From Epiperipatus broadwayi (taxonomy: Eukaryota; Onychophora; Udeonychophora; Euonychophora; Peripatidae): DNA of 64,000 nt. The position numbers and the translations under genes are program-made. Of this stretch, positions 26,803 to 37,867 are shown piece after piece; position 1 is the first letter of the stretch; the number at the start of each line of letters is the position of its first letter. The stretch covers positions 622,001 to 686,000 of the forward strand of contig JAQFVV010000319.1 in assembly GCA_028023455.1 (NCBI GenBank). Direction: 5' to 3'. Below the pieces are notes generated by a model. That model was not told where the DNA came from and made no database searches. It saw nothing but the letters and a program-made list of their open reading frames with translations.

Positions 26803-27765
26803 TCATCAAGGTGTAGATCCAGGATATTGTCATATTTTAAAGAATATTTATAAAAATGCAACAGCAACAATTAGATTACATAATGATAGTAGGAAAATCA
26901 ACATTGAAAAGGGTGTAAGCCAGGGTGACTGTATATCTCCTAAACTTTTTACAGCAGTGCTGCAAGAAGTATTTTGTGGATTAAAATGAGAAGGTAAAGG
27001 AGTGAAAGTAAATGAAGATTATTTAAGTCATTTATATTTTGCAGATGATGTAGTTGCTTTTGCAAATAATGTTTTAGAGTTACAGGAAATGTTGCAGGAG
27101 TTATCAGATGAAAGTAGGAAAGTAGGATTAAAGATAAATGTTAAAAAGACTAAAGTAATGTTTAATAGATTTTCTCAAAATATGAAAATAAAGATTGATT
27201 ATGATGAGTTAGAAGAAGTTAGCAGTTACAAAAACCTTGGTCAGATTATTAATACACATGGAAACATAATGGATGAAATTAATCATAGAATTAAATTTGG
27301 TTGGAGTGTTTTTGGTAGAATTAACTTGATACTAAAGGAAATATGCCTATGTGTTTGAGAAGGAAGGTTTTTAATAAATGGATTTTGCCAGTTCTTACTT
27401 ATGGATCTGAGACTTGGACACTTAATAGAAGAGCAATACAGAGACTTCAGATCACTCAAAGAAGTATGGAAAGATGCATGTTGGGAGTAACAAGAAGAGA
27501 TTGAAAACACACTGTATGGGTAAGAGAATAAACAGGTATTATTGACCTCATTGAAAAAAATAAAAGATTGAAGTGGAGTTGGGCTGGACATATTGCTATA
27601 AGAGATGATAATAGATGGACAATTAAAACTTTAAACTGAATTCCAAGAGAACGTAAAAGACCCAGAACGAGACCACATGTGAGATGGATGGATGAAATAA
27701 GAAAGGGTGCAGGGGTGATGTGGAGAAGACAAGCTAAAGATAGGAAAAGATTGATTGAACCTGAT
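26803..27765 (+). pseudogene. Broken reverse transcriptase, RTE copy B
   Basis: The frame 27002-27358 reads HLYFADDVVAFANN (motif C with the catalytic DD), LKINVKKTKVMFNR and SYKNLGQII (family YKYLGQII). Upstream, the motif B block reads GVSQGDCISP. Stops and frameshifts occur near 26988, 27355, 27502 and 27640. The C-terminal words (TYGSETWTLNRR, RSMERCMLG, WSWAGHIA, RPHVRWMDEI) survive in changing frames. Confidence 0.88.
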
Positions 27766-27768
27766 TGA

Positions 27769-27772
<4 letters not shown>
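26803..27772 (+). mobile_element. RTE copy B, 3' half (reverse transcriptase to end)
   Basis: This begins within the reverse transcriptase (tcatcaaggtgtagatccagg, equivalent to about 30312 in copy C) and runs to a 3' end that has merged with a TA array. The 3' terminal block (ggagagaccttcatcctgcag in copy C) is deleted. With the inverted 5' segment it forms one insertion carrying a 5' inversion and an internal deletion of about 1.9 kb. Confidence 0.9.

Positions 27773-27825
<53 letters not shown>
27770..27825. repeat. (TA)n microsatellite
   Basis: A TA array at the 3' end of RTE copy B. A second shorter array lies at 27926-27948. Confidence 0.97.
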
Positions 27826-27830
<5 letters not shown>

Positions 27831-27956
27831 TTGACAATGGCAGATGCTAGTCCATCAAAATATCGTATATAATAGAAAATAATACACGGTTTTGCTCAAA
27901 AAATAATGTATCATACAACCATGAATATATATATATATATATATATACATATATAT

Positions 27957-28033
27957 GTAACTCTATAAATAAATATTTGAAAATACAGCAATTAAAAGTC
28001 AATAAAAAATTATGTATAACTATAACTTAGAAG
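27957..28033 (-). mobile_element. PLE palindrome locus 2, outer left arm
   Basis: This is the outer 3' UTR of a PLE. It is the reverse complement of about 31985-32064 (aaatatttatttatagagtta block) and lies next to TA words. It is separated from the rest of its arm (31335-31616) by insertion of RTE copy C. It is homologous to 4169-4240 and 19600-19695. Confidence 0.7.
28022..28033. repeat. Target-site duplication of RTE copy C, left
   Basis: ataacttagaag, repeated exactly at 31323-31334. Confidence 0.9.
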
Positions 28034-28356
28034 GCTGTAGAAAGGAGTTTGCTGTTAACTGTAAGGAGACCCTTTGATTCCTCTTAGAGGCCTTAAAGGA
28101 ACTGAGCAGGGCAAATTCCTAATGTCCACTCCATACATTCTTGTTGTTGCAGCTGTTATTACTGTGATTATTCATATAGTATATGAACATGGATGAGCTG
28201 CTCACCAACACGCATTAGCCAGCATGGTGAGTTTATTGGCTTTTTACCTCTGAGTTTAAGATCAAGAAACACCATGGTCTTTCTTCTCAGTGCCTGATAA
28301 GGCAGAATGAATGTTTGTGTAAATGATAAATATTTTTCCAATACATATATACAATT

Positions 28357-29499
28357 ATGACAGACAAAAATAAAGCATGGCCCTTATTCCCAGGAGGCTG
28401 TAAAGTCACAAACAAAGGCAGCGGTTGGTGGCCAAAGGCAGAGGGTGCTAAGAATCCCCTGATTGTGGACCCAGGCTGCCATTTGATGACGACTTTTTAT
28501 TTAGGTACTTACAACTGCAGATCACTTTCAAGTGAAGGAAGATTGCAAGAATTAGAAGAAGAATTGTCTTATATTAAATGGGACATTATTGGACTTTGTG
28601 AAGTTAGAAGAAAAGGTGAACAAACAATTGATTTAAAAAGTGGACATATACTCTATTACAAAGGCACACATATTGGAAATACAAGTGGAGTAGGATTCAT
28701 TATAAATAAAAAGTGGAAGAACAATATTGTGGAGATTGATGGTGTATCGGACAGAGTTGCAAGATTAGTTATACAAATTAATAGCAGATACCAAATGCAG
28801 ATAATTCAGGTTTATGCCCCAACAAGTTCTCATAGTGATGAAGTAGTAGAAGATTTTTATATGGATGTACAAAAGGTTTTTGATCAGAATAAACAACATT
28901 TTAAAATTGTTATGGGAGACTTTAATGCTAGAATTGGTAGACAAATGAAAGATGAAATTGCTGTAGATAATTTTCGTTATTGTAATAGAAATGAGAGAGA
29001 ACATAGAATTGTGGAGTTTGCAGAAAAAGAAAAACTTTATATTATGAATTCATTTTTTGAGAAAAATGTTAAAAAGAAATGGATATGGAAGCATCCAAAT
29101 GAAGGTACAGCAGAATTGAATTATATTTTGACTAACAGGAAATACATATTTCAAGATTGTAATGTTCTTAATAAATTTAACACAGGAAGTGATCATCGAT
29201 TAGTAAGGTGTAAGTTACGTGTTAATTTAAAACTAGAGAGACAAAAATTATTGAGAAAAACAATATTTACAGTTGATATTCCTAATCTTCAGAAACATTC
29301 TAATGAATTTAAATTAGAACTTACAAATAGGTTCCAAGTGTTAGGAGATTTTGAACATGATTCAGATTTGAATGAAATTAATATGAAAATAACTGATACA
29401 CTTTTAAAAACTGCAACAAAGATAGCTGGTAGAAAAAAGCAGCAATTGAGTAATAAAATTTCTACTGAGACTAGAGAATTTATGAGAGAAGGAATATGA
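28357..29499 (+). pseudogene. RTE copy C ORF, endonuclease segment
   Basis: 380 codons. After a leader of about 45 residues comes an apurinic/apyrimidinic-endonuclease-like domain: TYNCRSLSSEGRLQ (N53), GLCEVRRKGE (E82), QVYAPTSSHSDE (about 151-162), IVMGDFNARIG (D188, N190) and NTGSDHRLVRCKLRV (SDH 278-280). All expected catalytic positions of the family appear present, so this domain could be intact. The domain nicks target DNA to prime reverse transcription. The start ATG at 28357 is shared with the other copies. A frameshift near 29495 ends the frame after TREFMREGI, whereas related copies continue into MKIYKND. Confidence 0.93.
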
Positions 29500-29729
29500 A
29501 GATATACAAAAATGATGTATTAAAAAGAATTGAATATCTCAAATTTTGTAAAATGGTACGAAAAAGAGTTGAAAATGATATAAGAAAATATAACTGTGAA
29601 ATAGCAAGGAAAGCTGTAGAAGAAAATAAAAGTCTCAAGAATGTTAAACAACATTTTGGTATTGGTAGGAAATTTATATCTGCAATATGAAAAAAAGATG
29701 GAATTATTACTAAAAAGAGAGATGACATC
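29496..29729 (+). pseudogene. RTE copy C ORF, linker with nonsense codon
   Basis: After the frameshift the linker reads MKIYKNDVLKRIEYLKFCKM, then KYNCEIARKAVEENK and KQHFGIGRKFISAI. A TGA at 29688-29690 follows where other copies have an arginine codon (SAIRKKDG). The same frame then continues as KKDGIITKKRDDI into the next segment. Confidence 0.9.
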
Positions 29730-30986
29730 ATGAAATTGGTAGAATATTTTTATCAAGAATTATTTAGTAATAAAGAACAAGTACCTCCTATATCTATTAC
29801 ATCTTCCAAATTGCCCAGAATTTTAAATCAAGAAGTGAGACATGCAATTAAATGTATGAAGAAAGGAAACGCTCCAGAAAATGATGGAATTATAATTGAT
29901 ATATTAAAAGAAGGAGGTGAAGAAATAGAAACAATTTTAGCAAAGTTATATACCAAATGTCTAAATGATAAAGATGTACCGGAAGATTGGAAGAATGCAG
30001 TAATAATATTAATATTTAAAAAAGGTGATAAAGAAGATATTAGAAATTACAGACCTATCAGCCTTTTATCAGTTTTATATAAAATTTTTACCAAGATAAT
30101 TACAACTCGTCTACAGAGAACTTTGGATTTCCACCAACCAAGAGAACAAGCTGGATTTAAAAGTGGTTTTAGTACAATAGATCATATCCAGGTATTGAGA
30201 GAAGTCATAGAAAGGACAAATAAATATGAGTTGTCATTATGTTTTGGATTTGTAGATTATGAAAAGGCATTCGATTCTATACACATTTCTTCAGTGATTA
30301 AAGCATTGGATCATCAAGGTATAGATCCAGGATATTGTCATATTTTAAAGAATATTTATAAAAATGCAACAGCAACAATTAGATTACATAATGAGACTGG
30401 AAAAATCAACATTGAGAAAGGTGTAAGGCAAGGTGACTCCATATCTCCAAAACGTTTTACAGCAGTGCTGCAAGAAGTATTTTTTGGATTAAAATGGGAA
30501 ACTAAAGGAATAAAAGTAAATGGAGAGTATTTAAATCATTTATATTTTACAGATGATGTAGTTGTTTTTGCAAATAATGCTTCAGAGCTGCAGGAAATGT
30601 TGCAGGAGTTAGCAGATGAATGTAGAAAAGTAGGACTAATGATAAATGTTAAAAAGACTAAAGTAATGTTTAATCGATTTGCTCAAAATATGAAAATAAA
30701 GATTGATTATGAAGAATTAGAAGAAGTTAACAGTTACAAATACCTAGGTCAGATTATTCATACAGATGGAAACATAATGGAGGAAATTAATCATAGAATT
30801 AAACTTGGTTGGAGTGCTTTTGGTAGAAATAACTTGATACTAAAAGGAAATATGCCTATGTGTTTGAAAAGAATGGTTTTTAACAAATGTGTTTTACCAG
30901 TTCTTACTTATGGATCTGAGACTTGGACACCTAATAGAAGTGCAATAGAGACTTCAGACCACTCAAAGGAGTATGGAGAGATGTAG
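29730..30986 (+). pseudogene. RTE copy C ORF, reverse transcriptase segment
   Basis: 418 codons in the same frame as the linker. Reverse transcriptase motifs, counted from 29730: KNAVIILIFKKGD (about 88-100), NYRPISLLSVLYKIF (106-120), AGFKSGFSTIDHIQ (141-154), FVDYEKAFDSI with catalytic D176, GVRQGDSISP (231-240), LYFTDDVVVFANN (catalytic DD 275-276), INVKKTKVMFNR and SYKYLGQII. Motif C reads FTDD, whereas copies A, B and D read FADD; the change lies next to the catalytic pair. A frameshift near 30950-30970 ends the frame before the C-terminal region. Confidence 0.93.
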
Positions 30987-31308
30987 GTTGGGAGTAACAA
31001 GAAGAGATCGAAAACGCAATGTATGGGTAAGACAACAAACAGGTGTTACTGACCTTATTGAAAAAATTAAAACATTGAAATGGAGTTGGGCTGGACATAT
31101 TGCTAGAAGAAATGATAATAGATGGACAATTAAAATTTTAAACTGGATTCCAAGAGATTGTAAAAGACCCAGAAAGAGACCACATGTGAGATGGATGGAT
31201 GAAATAAGAAAATGTGCAGGGGTGTTCTGGAAAAGAGAAGCTAAAGATCAGAGAAGATGGATTAAACTTGGAGAGACCTTCATCCTGCAGTGGATTGGTA
31301 ATGGTTGA
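30973..31308 (+). pseudogene. RTE copy C ORF, C-terminal segment
   Basis: 111 codons after the second frameshift. The conserved RTE tail reads MERCRLGVTRRDRKRNVWVR, KWSWAGHIARRNDNRW, RPRKRPHVRWMDEIRKCAGV and GETFILQWIGNG, ending just before the (gat)n terminus. The tail is highly conserved between copies and probably contacts RNA or DNA. Its function is not established from sequence. Confidence 0.9.
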
Positions 31309-31322
31309 TGATGATGATGATG

Positions 31323-31334
31323 ATAACTTAGAAG
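31323..31334. repeat. Target-site duplication of RTE copy C, right
   Basis: ataacttagaag, identical to 28022-28033. Confidence 0.9.
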
Positions 31335-32064
31335 CGCTTTCACTACGTTGTAGCTTTGTCAACTATCACATTTTGTAGCTTTGTCAACTATCACATTTAA
31401 AATGTTAACTTTTCCATAATTCTGTTATCTTTGCTTGTATTTATATATTAACATCGCTTCTTTAATTTTTCTTTTATTGTTATTTCTTTCGGTTTCCAAT
31501 ATTTTTACATTGTTATAATCAAAATCAAAACCATATATACATGATTTATTATGGTCATAAAAAACAGAAGCTGATAAATTCGCACTATTTTTAAAATTTT
31601 GTTTCGTATTTTGAACTTTTTTAAACAATAATTTGTGCTCTTTTGTTCTTTTTTCCAATGTGCCCTCGAGGGTTCAAAATACGAAACAAAATTTTAAAAA
31701 TAGTGGGAATTTATCAGCTTCTGTTTTTATGACCATAATAAATCATGTATATAGGGTTTTGATTTTGATTATAACAATGTAAAAATATTGGAAACTGAAA
31801 GAAATAACAATAAAAGAAAAAATTAAAGAGGCGATGTTAATATATAAATACAAGCAAAATTTAATTAATCGGCAAGCAGCAAACGTTAAGATAACAGAAT
31901 TATAGGAAAGTTGACATTGAATTATGAGAAAGTTGACATTTTAAATGTGATAGTTGACAAAGCTACAACGTAATAAAAGCGCTTCTAAGTTATAGTTATA
32001 CATATAATTTTTATTGACTTTTAATTACTGCATTTTCAAATATTTATTTATAGAGTTATGTATA
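31335..32064. mobile_element. PLE palindrome locus 2, inner left arm and right arm
   Basis: The left arm 31335-31616 is the near reverse complement of about 31672-31985. The right arm continues to 32064, pairing with 27957-28033. The spacer 31617-31671 belongs only to the left copy. As at locus 1, two 5'-truncated PLE 3' ends lie head to head, and the left copy again extends further, to a cattggaaaaaagaac block. A 24-25-bp tandem duplication (tgtagctttgtcaactatcac) occurs at about 31349-31398 in the left arm. Confidence 0.7.
31425..31658 (-). pseudogene. PLE endonuclease C-terminal fragment (left arm, locus 2)
   Basis: 77 codons: RTKEHKLLFKKVQ, SASVFYDHNKSCIYGFDF, NNVKILETERNNNKRKIKEA and MLIYKYKQR. 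The conserved H, F-D-F, K-I-L-x-x-E and K-R-x-x-x-E spacing fits the second half of PLE GIY-YIG domains, but the GIY and YIG strands are missing. The right arm carries the mirrored copy on the plus strand (about 31672-31905), with a frameshift and a stop. This family differs from the PLE at 21251-21986. Confidence 0.6.
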
Positions 32065-33282
32065 TTATTTTGAAGAAATACAGACATCGATTTGTAATAT
32101 TATATTATAATATATATATATATATATATATATTATAATATAATATATATATATATATATTTATAGCTTATATATATATATATATAAGCTTAAAGTTACA
32201 GTTTATCATTTTTAGATAAAGCTAAACACTTTACCTTACAGTTCATAATTTTTTTTAAAAAATTAAAAAAAGAAATATGGTTTACTATTTAACAACATTT
32301 CAAGATTCGTTTTCTATTTTTCTCTTTTTTTAATGAAAACATCTCTCCATCATTAAAAATAGGATGTGTTATTTTTAGATTTGAAGCATGTTATTACACG
32401 TGCTGGGTGTTTCGGATGACACAAGTGCCATATTATAATGGGTGGGGAAGGATGGCTTTGGCAGTTCAAAGATCAATAAAAAAGTTACAAATCACAACTA
32501 TGTGTTTTTAATTAATATTATAATGGGTATTTTCCTTTTTCCATAACGAATAAGTTTCTATTTTTTTTTTTTTAGATTTGAAGTTTGATATTACATCTGG
32601 TTCGGCTTATTTCTCCAGCGATTTATTATTCTATGTTTGCACATGTTTAAAATAACATCTCCACAAGATCTGCAGACAAATTTTATTGGTTAAATTTGTC
32701 TGGACATCCTTTGGAGGTATTGTTTTAAACATATTACTAACTTAGAATAATATGTGACCGGAGTATACCAGGAATAATACTAAATTACTAAAACGAAGTA
32801 TACTTTCAATGTGTTAGATCATAATCATAGTTATCGAAAAAAAAGCCTACACTACTTTATCCATTACAAGTTTACAAAATCCAATAATATTCAAATAAGT
32901 AAAAAAATGGCGTTTTAAATATATTGTAGTTTTTTTTTTGTTAACCATCATTATGACACGAATGTGTTTAAAGTATACTTTGTTTATTCATTTAGATTTT
33001 ATTTTTTATTCTCTGTTGCAGTGTTTTAGTATTATATATATTTACATAATTTTTTCATCATTTACAATATACATATTAGAGTAGAAAATATGGTTACATA
33101 AATTATGAGATCATTTTTTTCAGTAAACATGTTAAAATTATGAAATTAAAAATACCTATGCTTAGAGTCACTTCTTCTCTAGTAATCATCGTAAAGGGAA
33201 GTTCTAAAACAAATTAGAGAAAAGTTTCTTTATATAATAGGAATATATTTGATTTTAAAAGATAATTATAAATGGCAATATA
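32065..33282. other. AT-rich DNA with TA words, no gene seen
   Basis: It contains a TA-rich palindromic stretch at about 32098-32186 (TA arrays around a tttatagcttatata block). No coding or RNA gene is supported. Confidence 0.5.
32098..32186. repeat. TA-rich palindromic array
   Basis: Interrupted TA arrays with ttataatata and agcttatata words that can fold back. Confidence 0.85.
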
Positions 33283-33287
33283 TCTAA

Positions 33288-33505
33288 CTATATATATATA
33301 TATATATGAAAAAGACATATTTTGCAGGTTCAAATCAGTGATTGTAGCGCCTCTACAACTGTCTTTCTACCATTTATCACTCAGTAGATGATTTATGTGA
33401 TCAAGTGAACGTTGGTAAATTATTGTTTTAACACGGTTGCACCACAAAATATGTCTTTTATATATGCAATCCGTGAGAATCTTCATCAACATATATATAT
33501 ATATG
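33288..33505. mobile_element. TA-flanked short element with inverted ends
   Basis: A segment between two TA arrays has ends aaaagacatattttg (about 33311-33325) and caaaatatgtctttt (33446-33460), which are reverse complements. The interior, with ggttcaaatcagtgattgta, is not AT-simple. The TA arrays on both sides resemble the setting of the PLE ends elsewhere in the window. Family unknown. Confidence 0.4.
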
Positions 33506-33558
33506 TTTTTTTTTTTTATTATCGCCATTTTACTGTGTATTTTTTCTTTCTGATGAAA

Positions 33559-33587
33559 ACCAGTCCTCTGGTTGAAATATAATATTA
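33559..33587 (+). ncRNA. Hammerhead-ribozyme-like core, possibly PLE-derived
   Basis: ctgatga is followed by a perfect six-pair stem (aaccag / ctggtt) with a 4-base tcct loop, then gaaat. This is the hammerhead core order CUGANGA, stem II, GAAA. Stem III could form from the following ataatattat, but I see no convincing stem I partner, so self-cleavage is doubtful. PLE terminal repeats are known to carry minimal hammerheads, and PLE remnants are frequent in this window. Confidence 0.35.
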
Positions 33588-33599
33588 TTTATTGGATTT

Positions 33600-35900
33600 A
33601 TAAGTCTTTTTTTGTTTTTATATGTATTTCCTTTGGTTAGTTTGTTATATATTAATATTTTGAGATATATATATGTTAAAACGAAGATATATTAATATTA
33701 ATATATTAATATTAAACGTTTTTAACTCGGATGAATCCACAATATATATATATATATATATATGCGTGTGTGTGTGTGTGTGTTAAAATTAAGCTTATGC
33801 AACTGTTGCAATAAGTAATTGAAATGCTCTCTGGCCATAGAACAAGACAATAAGTTTTACAAGAAAAGATTGATTCATTTTTTCTTGTGACTTCATTTTC
33901 TTTTACTAGGAAAAGACTAAAACATTTAGACTAAACAAAATGAATAATTAGTCAATGATAAATTTGATTTGAAAGATATTTTAAATCGATTGACATCATT
34001 AATTGACATATGTAAGAGTTATCTCTATTAAATCACTATCAACATTAATTCAAATAGTGAAAATATGTAATTTAAAACATCCAGTGTTTAATACATATGA
34101 CTATTAAATACTTCAAGACTTGGAAGATTAAGACTTGAGCAAATGTTACAATGGGCAATGAAAATCCCATCTGCCTATAATAGTAAACAATATTTGTACA
34201 AAAACAAACAAGAAACTTTTCAGATAATTTAATTAGTGATATCAAACATTTTAAAATGTCCTTAAAATACCTTTTTTATTTTTTAAGTAAAATGTATACT
34301 AATATAAAAAATAATTAATTATATTTTTAAAACAATTATTTACATTTAAATTAATGGTCAGAATGCGTATCTCGTTAACATATTGCAGAATTCAAACCCC
34401 AGACCTGAAACTCAACATTCTAGGAGTTGCCTCCCAGAAATCCTAACTTCGAATCTAAAGTTTCTACTCCACAGTGCCACCTACATGATAACACATCTGA
34501 TGCTACTAATAGCATAGTTTCTTGCTGTGCCGGTGGTCAGGGGGAAGCAAGAGATTCTATATTAAAATATATAATTAGGGTAGCTAACTAAAAACTATGG
34601 ATGATACAAAATATATATAAACTGAGAAATAGACCAGAGTAGTGGTGTGGATCACAGAAAATAAATATACTTAAACTGATTATAATTTAAATAAGGTTTA
34701 TTAATTAGCACTCTAAAATGGCTTTGTCTGAATAAGCCAGACCGGGTCATCAAATTAAAAGATGAACATATTTTAAGTAGATACAATAAAATGCTATTCA
34801 CATTAATGGCTGGTTAATTTATAGACTTTCTATACCTCAGGCCAATGCATGATGAAATTATAATAACGCGCTTAAAACAAATATACTATCATAAAAGACA
34901 GGTTAATTCACAAATGTGAAGCCTACGGTGAATAAGATAAATGTTGCTTAAATCAATTCATATTTTAAAATCTGAGAAAAGAACTGATATTGATTTCTAG
35001 AATGATGCGGATGAAAGCTCATTGAACTAGAGGCATGGAAGTGGTTAAGGTGTGGGTAATTTAATAAAATATCATTTAAATATAACAAGGAAATGGTGGT
35101 ACTAGTGGAGGCTTAATATGTAGAATGGAGTGCGGTACATTGAAACCACAGCTTTGTGAATTAAATAAAATAAATACTAAAGTGAAAATGGACAGGATGG
35201 CATTTTGTCAGGGACCCTGTATAAGTTTAATCACAAACAGCCAGAGAATGGCCTATTACCATAAACTCCATAACTGTGTGATTGAAGCATATATTCCATG
35301 TATGGTTTCTAGCTCATACAATATCTGGAAATTACAAAATTAAAAAGGAAAGGTTCAAGCCATAAATCCCTGTATAAACAAAGCAAGGTCTCAACATCCT
35401 ATATGCCTACCCTAGTAACATACAATATAAATAGAACAAATATATAAAAGGAGTAACAGAGCAAGTAAAGGCGCTTAACCAATTATTTTGAAGACGGTCC
35501 GCACATTCTTGACATCAATTTTGCAGTTCTAAATGGCATTATAAATACAATGTTATTTGAGAATCGTAAAATGGAATGGAATGCATGATTAAAAGGAGAT
35601 TAATAAGGCAATACACAATCATGCATTTCTATAATTATAAAATCTACTTATCAATTTCACACATATCCTCGTGTTATATGTATATATATATCTTTCTTGA
35701 AATAAAATAAAACAGAGTAGCCCTCTAACAAGCGATTTTAGAAAATATTTATTTAGGGGTCAACTATAAAGTTAATCCACAATAATATGGTGGCACACTA
35801 ATAAGAGGGAAGGAAATAATTTGCTCCTTTGATGGCTATTTAAGCACACTACTATAATAGAAAAAATAAATTGGCAAGTATATAAAATAGAAAATATTTA
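33600..35900. other. Mixed AT-rich DNA, unassigned
   Basis: It holds a compound (TA)n(GT)n array at 33744-33782. The segments 34370-34560 and 35040-35400 have fewer A/T than the flanks. The open frame of 72 codons at 35125-35343 has no recognised domain and no convincing splice borders. I do not call a gene. Confidence 0.4.
33744..33782. repeat. (TA)n(GT)n compound microsatellite
   Basis: A TA array passing through gcgtg into GT repeats. Confidence 0.95.
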
Positions 35901-35921
35901 TCTAAGGATAGAAAGAAAAGC

Positions 35922-36308
35922 ATGCAAATTATGTTACAAATATATTTTACAGAAATACTGTTTCATAACAAAAGAAATACATTTAAATTTTATCTAGCTT
36001 TTGGAAAGGAAATAGACAACATAAGAGCTCTTGGGTTAATGGTGTTACCTCATTTTAACTTGGCGCAGTTCATGCACATTTTCTGGTTTAAAACTCCAGT
36101 GGAAGTTAGGGAGGATGTTATCAATATGGCAGCTTCTTGGTTGGTGATTAAAAGTGATACATGTTCAGCAGCAATGACAGATTACAACATGTCCAGAGTA
36201 TCAGGTGCTATATGCCGACAGTTGGCCATTCCGAGCAGGAAGAGAGCCTTTCTGCTGGTCTTCATTCAGGCATTCTCCACTCAATCAGCAAAGGTTGGTA
36301 TATCATGA
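35922..36308 (+). CDS. Unidentified open frame, exon-like second half
   Basis: 128 codons. The first 35 are AT-noise-like. From about 36025 onward composition is more balanced and the peptide is diverse, for example LPHFNLAQFMHIFWFKTPVE and KRAFLLVFIQAFSTQSAKVG. Splice-like borders are weak, with a possible donor aaag|gttggt near 36293. It could be an exon or a fragment of an unknown repeat. No domain is recognised, and I infer no function. Confidence 0.25.
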   Translation: MQIMLQIYFTEILFHNKRNTFKFYLAFGKEIDNIRALGLMVLPHFNLAQFMHIFWFKTPVEVREDVINMAASWLVIKSDTCSAAMTDYNMSRVSGAICRQLAIPSRKRAFLLVFIQAFSTQSAKVGIS

Positions 36309-37867
36309 AAATATTAAAGGGCTGGCTTAACTAATTTCAGCTATTTTACATTCAATATTTGAAATATCTTCACTGACAGGTTGAAAGCAAAATACTAAAT
36401 ACGTCAAGAATTTGATGCAAAGAACTTTTCACTAATATTATAACATCATAGCATAACAATAATAGCACAAGCATAGATTTATAATAGCACAAGAATAGAA
36501 TTATATTCTCAAGAATACAAATCGGCCTTGTATATACTAAACCATCATATAATGAAACTACCCCAAGACAATCACTATAGAGCCAAAAATAGATACAAAA
36601 TCACAGCTGCCAACTTATCTTATCGGAATATCTGAAAACAGGGATTTTATGATTAGTTTTTGCTTTTCAGATATTCGGATTAGAACTTTTAACTTTAACA
36701 ATATTTTAATTAAAAATACCTGAGTGGACATCTATTGTTTATTTGATAGCAAAATTTAAGCCATTAATTAATAAATATTACCAAAACTTTGATTAATTAA
36801 TTCTACTGTTACTTCCCAACCCTCATTTACTTTTGACAGAAAATATGTGGCGTGATTTTAGAAATGTAAAAACAAAATTATTTTACTTTTAAATTGTAAA
36901 ATGTTTAAATCTATTTGCCGAGAAATATTACCTTATTAAATAAAAACAAATATTACGAATGTAATATCTCTAAAATAAACAGATTTAACAAACATAACTT
37001 TAAATAACTAAAGTATTATTTTATTTAAGTTTTAAATGTATTATCGTTACTTATATAACCTACTTTTTAAAAATGAATATGTATACATACACATACTCGC
37101 AATTGATAAATTATTAATAATAGGGTTTTACAATTATATATACCACGAGCATTAACATATTCGTGATCTAATTTAGGCGGGATTTCGGCATATAAGCGGC
37201 AGTACAGACATAATATGATAAACTGGGGTTTGAACTAGGGTATGAAGGTAGGAAAGAAGTGAGAGAAGGCGAAACTAAGATTTGTACAGCAAATCTTACT
37301 TTTTCAATATATATTATAGGTTATTTCTTAATTAAATAATAGTTATTTTAATTTGTAACTATACTATTTCCATAATTCATGAGGAGATAGATCAGTTGTT
37401 GACTAAAGTTTTTCATTATGTTTTTTCGGGAAGAATATAATGCAGTTATGAATTTATTCCAATCATTACCAAGTTTTTTTAAAACCAATTACATTTTTTT
37501 TTATTATCAAAAATCATTCCACATGGTATAATTTCTACAGCTGGTAGGAAGTCATTGCATTATGTAGATGAAATCTCTCAATTTTACTTCTTATTTTGCT
37601 TTTTAAATGTATGTAAACACGGAATAATTCTGAACTTAAGTTTAAATACTATACATTATTCAAAGAAATAAAAACAGCTCTTTTCAATGTTGCAAAAAAC
37701 AAGCGAAGTTTCCAAATTCATTTAAGTAAATTTCGTTTGGTTGGAAATTATTTGAAACAGAATTTGATGAATGATTGTGGTGTTTATATTTTGTGAAGAT
37801 TCTTAAAAACCTTAATCACTGATACTTTCTTCAAGAATATTGAACATTGCTTATTAGTTTTTTAACT
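36309..37867. other. AT-rich DNA, no gene seen
   Basis: One small hairpin-like pair occurs at 36624-36695: cggaatatctgaaaa and ttttcagatattcgg, about 40 bp apart. No gene is supported. Confidence 0.45.

Larger units (their letters stand above)
28034..31322 (+). mobile_element. RTE-clade non-LTR retrotransposon, copy C, full length and best preserved
   Basis: 3289 bp, from the 5' gctgtagaaagg block to a (gat)n 3' terminus, flanked by an exact 12-bp target-site duplication. The 5' UTR is about 320 bp and includes a segment (about 28259-28339) missing from copies A, B and D. A single ancestral ORF of about 980 codons (start 28357) encodes endonuclease and reverse transcriptase. It is broken by two frameshifts and one nonsense codon. 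It inserted into the left arm of a PLE palindrome, so it is younger than that structure. Confidence 0.95.

Noticed and set aside
31138-31362. Serine-rich minus-strand frame over the RTE 3' end
   Set aside because: It is a shadow of the RTE C-terminal coding region and the (gat)n tail.
34370-34450. tRNA-like B-box word (ttcaaacccc) suggesting a tRNA or SINE
   Set aside because: No A box or cloverleaf could be arranged on either strand.
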